64,000 nt of DNA from CAIUVD01 sp044338255. GTDB taxonomy: Bacteria; Planctomycetota; UBA11346. The notes under the pieces were generated by a model. That model did not search any database, was not told where the DNA came from, and saw only the letters and a program-made list of their open reading frames with translations. The stretch covers positions 1 through 64,000 of the forward strand of contig JBIILZ010000004.1 of the NCBI GenBank assembly GCA_044338255.1. Direction: 5' to 3'. Positions 61,225 to 64,000 of this stretch are shown one piece after another; position 1 is the stretch's first letter, and every line of letters begins with the position of its first letter. The position numbers were made by a program, and so were the translations under genes.

Positions 61225-64000
61225 TCAGGAGCACGCCTGCTTCACCGCATGCAACAACACCTGCTTCGCCTTCACCTGACCGTAGAACCAATCAGTCGAC
61301 CAGATGCGGTGCAGGTTCCAATCCCGTTCTTTGAGGATTTCTTCCCGTAGATGGTCACGATCACGCGCCGCACGGCTGCTGTGGTAGGTCGCTCCATCGC
61401 ACTCGATGCCGAGCGCGAAGCGGCCAGAGTCACGTGGGTGGCGGACGCCCAGATCGACAAAGTAGCCGCACACGCCGACCTGCGGCTCGATCGTGTATCC
61501 CTCGGCACGTAGGAACGCTGCCACGGCCTCCTCGAACGGCGAATCCATCGACTGGCCCGTACGAGAGCCAAGGTCTGGCACCGCCACACGTCGATCTGTC
61601 TCGCAATAGCGAAGAAATCGGTGAAAATCGACCACGCCTTCATTCTTTCCCTCGCCAATAAGAATTTGTTCGCTGCGCATCGAAGAAAAAACGACCATCT
61701 GCTGCTTCGCACGCGTGATGGCTACATTGAAACGGCGCTTTCCTGCAATCCCGTTGATCGATTTGAATCGCTGATGCACCTTGTCCGTGCCTGGGTACTC
61801 TGGCCCGTACGTGCATGCGATCACGATGATGTCCCGTTGATCACCTTGGAAATTTTCGAGGTTGCGAACGATGAGCGGCTCAACGCCGCGGCTTTCCTCC
61901 TCCATTAGGATCTTGGCCACGATGGCATCACCCTGGCGAGCTTGATCGAGCAGATTGCTGATCGCCTCCTGATGACGCGCGTTCATCGTCAATACGCCGA
62001 TGGTGGCGCGCTTCTTAGGCGGAATTCCAGCATAGGAACGAAGCGTTTTTACCAAGTACCCGACTACCGCACCTGCTTCGGGGGTATTGACCTGATTACG
62101 GAAAAAGCCGTCTGGGACGTAGTGGTGCTTGATCCCTCGGTCATCACGACGGTCAACGGCTGACGGAAAAATGATGAGTCGGTGGTTGTAGGAGAATGCG
62201 TTGGCAGGAGCTATGAGCTCTTGGTGCTGGCTGCGGTAGTGCCAGATCAAACCCGACTCGGGAAGCGATGCCTTGGCGAGTTCCAGGATGCTCTCGGCGG
62301 CCGCAGCCTCGGCTTCTTCGTCCTCCTCTTCCACGTCATTGGTCGTGGTTGACTGGAAGAAGTTGCTCGGTGGCATCTGTGCTGGATCACCGACGATGAC
62401 GACTTCACGACCACGAGCGATAGCCCCGAATGCATCTTCGGGAGTGAGCTGTGAGGCTTCGTCCATTACCACCAAATCGAATTCAATGGCCCCAGGGGAC
62501 AGATATTGAGCGACCGCGAGCGGGGTCATCAGCCAGCACGGACACAGGTCCTGCATCGCCTTACCTGCCCTGGTGACAAGCTTACGAATTGGGAAATGCT
62601 TCCGCTGTTTGGAGCGCTCCTTGTCGAGCAATGCCCGCTGCGTCATATCGGCAGTAACACGACTATTTCGTCCTGCTTCCACATGACGACTCGCCACCGA
62701 AGCGATCACACGCGCCTGATTCTTTTCCAGCATCGAGAGGTCATGGGCGGCGAATTCTTTGCGCTCGGCTTGATGGCGGCTCCCCGTGAAATTAGCCAAC
62801 ACAGGATTCGCCTGGATAACCATTTCGGCTTGACGGTACAAGATGAGCGAGGCGAACACCGCTAGCATATCCTCGGCTGAGGGACGCGTAATGCGCAAGG
62901 TGTTGAGGAGCTGGGCCAGACCGTCATCTGCAAGCTGACGCTCCAACCGCAGCAGGTCGGCGAACGGCAGCAGAGATGCCTCAGCGTCGCTGAGCTGTGC
63001 CAAAGCTGTTCGCCGCTGAACAACCGTTTGAGAAAATAGGCATGTTCCACACGGGCCTTCGTACGTCTGCTTGCCAAATCGTTCGGCGAGCGCGACATGC
63101 TCTTCGGTCGCTTTGAACAGCGACTCGGCAATGCCAGAAAGTGCTTTAAGGTGATCGAGGGCAGCGCGAGTCCCCAATCCCAGCAACCACGCACATAGCT
63201 TCGACGGCAGCTCACGTGCCTGCGCCACGAGAAGCCAATGATCGCGCATCATCGTTGGCGTGAGGTCGGTGGTGCGGAATCCGACTCGATCATCGTAGGT
63301 CGCCATCTCGCGGGCCACCGCAGCCGCTTGGGTGTGGGACTCCAAGCTACGCGTCAGGTCGGACAGCGTCAGGACAGGTGTTGAGGCGGCCGAAGACAGC
63401 AGATCGAGCGATGAACGCCATTCCGCAAGCGATCGAGGCAGGTGATCGTGCCAGGTCGCAACGGGACTATCCGTCGTCGCGTCGGCAATATTGAGCATAC
63501 CCACCGTGCGAGCGGTCTCGATGGTATCCTTTACCTGGTTCGCGCTGAAAGCGAGACGCTTCCACCACGTGGCGCGATGTTCCGCATCCGCCGCAACGAT
63601 CCACTGCACAAGCGGAACGGAGACGTCGTTTGCGCGAACCGCTCGCGTCCACTCGGTGCTGACGGTGACTGGATCCAGGTCACTGGAACCGAAACCCTGA
63701 CCCAGTTCCTTCGACCAGGGTGCGATGGTCGTGGTGATTGCTCGCACCTGCTGCGCGCTGCGCAAAACGTCTGCAACCGTGCCGAGTGTCGTTTCACGTT
63801 GCGTGTGCAGGAGGGCGATGGTGGTGCGCATGCCGACCATTGTGGTGCGGATCGCTTCCAAGGTGGCGACGACGTCGCTGGCCTGACGAGCATCCTCAAT
63901 TCCGATTCTAGCTGCTACCCGAGCATGTGCAGCTTCGATTTCGGCAACGGCATCACGGCATGCCCGCAGGGTCATGCGTGCATCGCCAACCACCAAATCG
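61225..64000 (-). CDS. Large superfamily 1 helicase with C-terminal nuclease-like domain (partial)
   Basis: Over 923 residues of a longer protein; the frame stays open at the right edge, so the N-terminus, which should hold the Walker A, is missing. Seen are LVVMDEASQLTPEDAF and IVGDPAQMPPSNFF (helicase motifs II and III), VRNLENFQGDQRDIIVI and VAITRAKQQMVVFSS (motifs V and VI). The last 100 residues, SPFEEAVAAFLRAEGY...FVDLGV...LGIECDGATYHSS, look like a restriction-endonuclease-fold domain of the MTES_1575/Vsr-like type. Cysteines in CGTC (about residue 315) suggest a metal site. Related proteins occur in defence islands; a DNA defence role is likely but unproven. Confidence 0.85.
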   Translation of the reverse strand, partial: DLVVGDARMTLRACRDAVAEIEAAHARVAARIGIEDARQASDVVATLEAIRTTMVGMRTTIALLHTQRETTLGTVADVLRSAQQVRAITTTIAPWSKELGQGFGSSDLDPVTVSTEWTRAVRANDVSVPLVQWIVAADAEHRATWWKRLAFSANQVKDTIETARTVGMLNIADATTDSPVATWHDHLPRSLAEWRSSLDLLSSAASTPVLTLSDLTRSLESHTQAAAVAREMATYDDRVGFRTTDLTPTMMRDHWLLVAQARELPSKLCAWLLGLGTRAALDHLKALSGIAESLFKATEEHVALAERFGKQTYEGPCGTCLFSQTVVQRRTALAQLSDAEASLLPFADLLRLERQLADDGLAQLLNTLRITRPSAEDMLAVFASLILYRQAEMVIQANPVLANFTGSRHQAERKEFAAHDLSMLEKNQARVIASVASRHVEAGRNSRVTADMTQRALLDKERSKQRKHFPIRKLVTRAGKAMQDLCPCWLMTPLAVAQYLSPGAIEFDLVVMDEASQLTPEDAFGAIARGREVVIVGDPAQMPPSNFFQSTTTNDVEEEDEEAEAAAAESILELAKASLPESGLIWHYRSQHQELIAPANAFSYNHRLIIFPSAVDRRDDRGIKHHYVPDGFFRNQVNTPEAGAVVGYLVKTLRSYAGIPPKKRATIGVLTMNARHQEAISNLLDQARQGDAIVAKILMEEESRGVEPLIVRNLENFQGDQRDIIVIACTYGPEYPGTDKVHQRFKSINGIAGKRRFNVAITRAKQQMVVFSSMRSEQILIGEGKNEGVVDFHRFLRYCETDRRVAVPDLGSRTGQSMDSPFEEAVAAFLRAEGYTIEPQVGVCGYFVDLGVRHPRDSGRFALGIECDGATYHSSRAARDRDHLREEILKERDWNLHRIWSTDWFYGQVKAKQVLLHAVKQACS

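Larger units (their letters stand above)
55564..64000. mobile_element. Integrated element B (left part), inserted at tRNA-Gln
   Basis: Starts where the serine recombinase gene meets the tRNA-Gln 3' end. It holds recombinase, rep-parA-parB, MobC-like and helicase-nuclease genes, and lacks the heptamer arrays of the core. The other end, expected to hold a copy of the tRNA-Gln 3' end, is beyond the window. Confidence 0.78.

Overview
The window looks like a GC-rich, Gram-negative bacterial chromosome: there are lipoproteins, outer-membrane barrel-like proteins, and a complete bacterial tmRNA with SmpB. The single-chain glycyl-tRNA synthetase, several secreted proteins with no obvious homologue and the repeat content would fit Planctomycetota or another PVC-group lineage. 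That placement is inference and needs rRNA or marker genes outside this window.

Layout. A conserved chromosomal core (about 17.2-55.5 kb) is bounded by two integrated elements, each inserted at the 3' end of a structural RNA gene. Island A (window start to about 17.2 kb) ends in the tmRNA gene. It carries a type III-like modification locus (PLD-like helicase, DUF4391 protein, Mod methyltransferase), a ParB-like gene next to an iteron-like cluster, a phage/plasmid recombination module (YSS-type protein, RecE-like PD-(D/E)XK nuclease, DnaB-like protein without a Walker A, DUF932, RadC/JAMM), two excisionase-type HTH proteins and a large serine recombinase. Island B (about 55.56 kb to beyond the right edge) starts at tRNA-Gln(CTG). 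It carries a second large serine recombinase, a plasmid-like rep-parA-parB cassette, a MobC-like protein and a large helicase with a C-terminal nuclease-like domain.

The core holds housekeeping genes in tight operons, many with ATGA overlaps: accD-serB-EVE, nusA-infB-rbfA-gpsA-OMP, an ABC exporter with a tetratricopeptide-like protein and ribF, mrp, mutarotase, glyS, a DUF1611 (DgcN-type) protein, pyrD, rlmN, smpB, a PduO-type adenosyltransferase, nadC-pabB-lipoprotein, and a sugar isomerase/2-hydroxyacid dehydrogenase pair.

Striking points. Both recombinase genes read into the structural RNA they target, so their C-termini are encoded by tmRNA or tRNA-Gln sequence, and each has a strong hairpin just inside the junction. 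The core, but not the islands, contains degenerate heptamer arrays (CTGGYCY) in intergenic spaces; one has nine perfect units and a G-quadruplex pattern on the other strand. The core also has many 11-18 bp micro-tandem repeats at gene starts and a 168-bp MITE-like element. The tmRNA seems to use an arginine resume codon.
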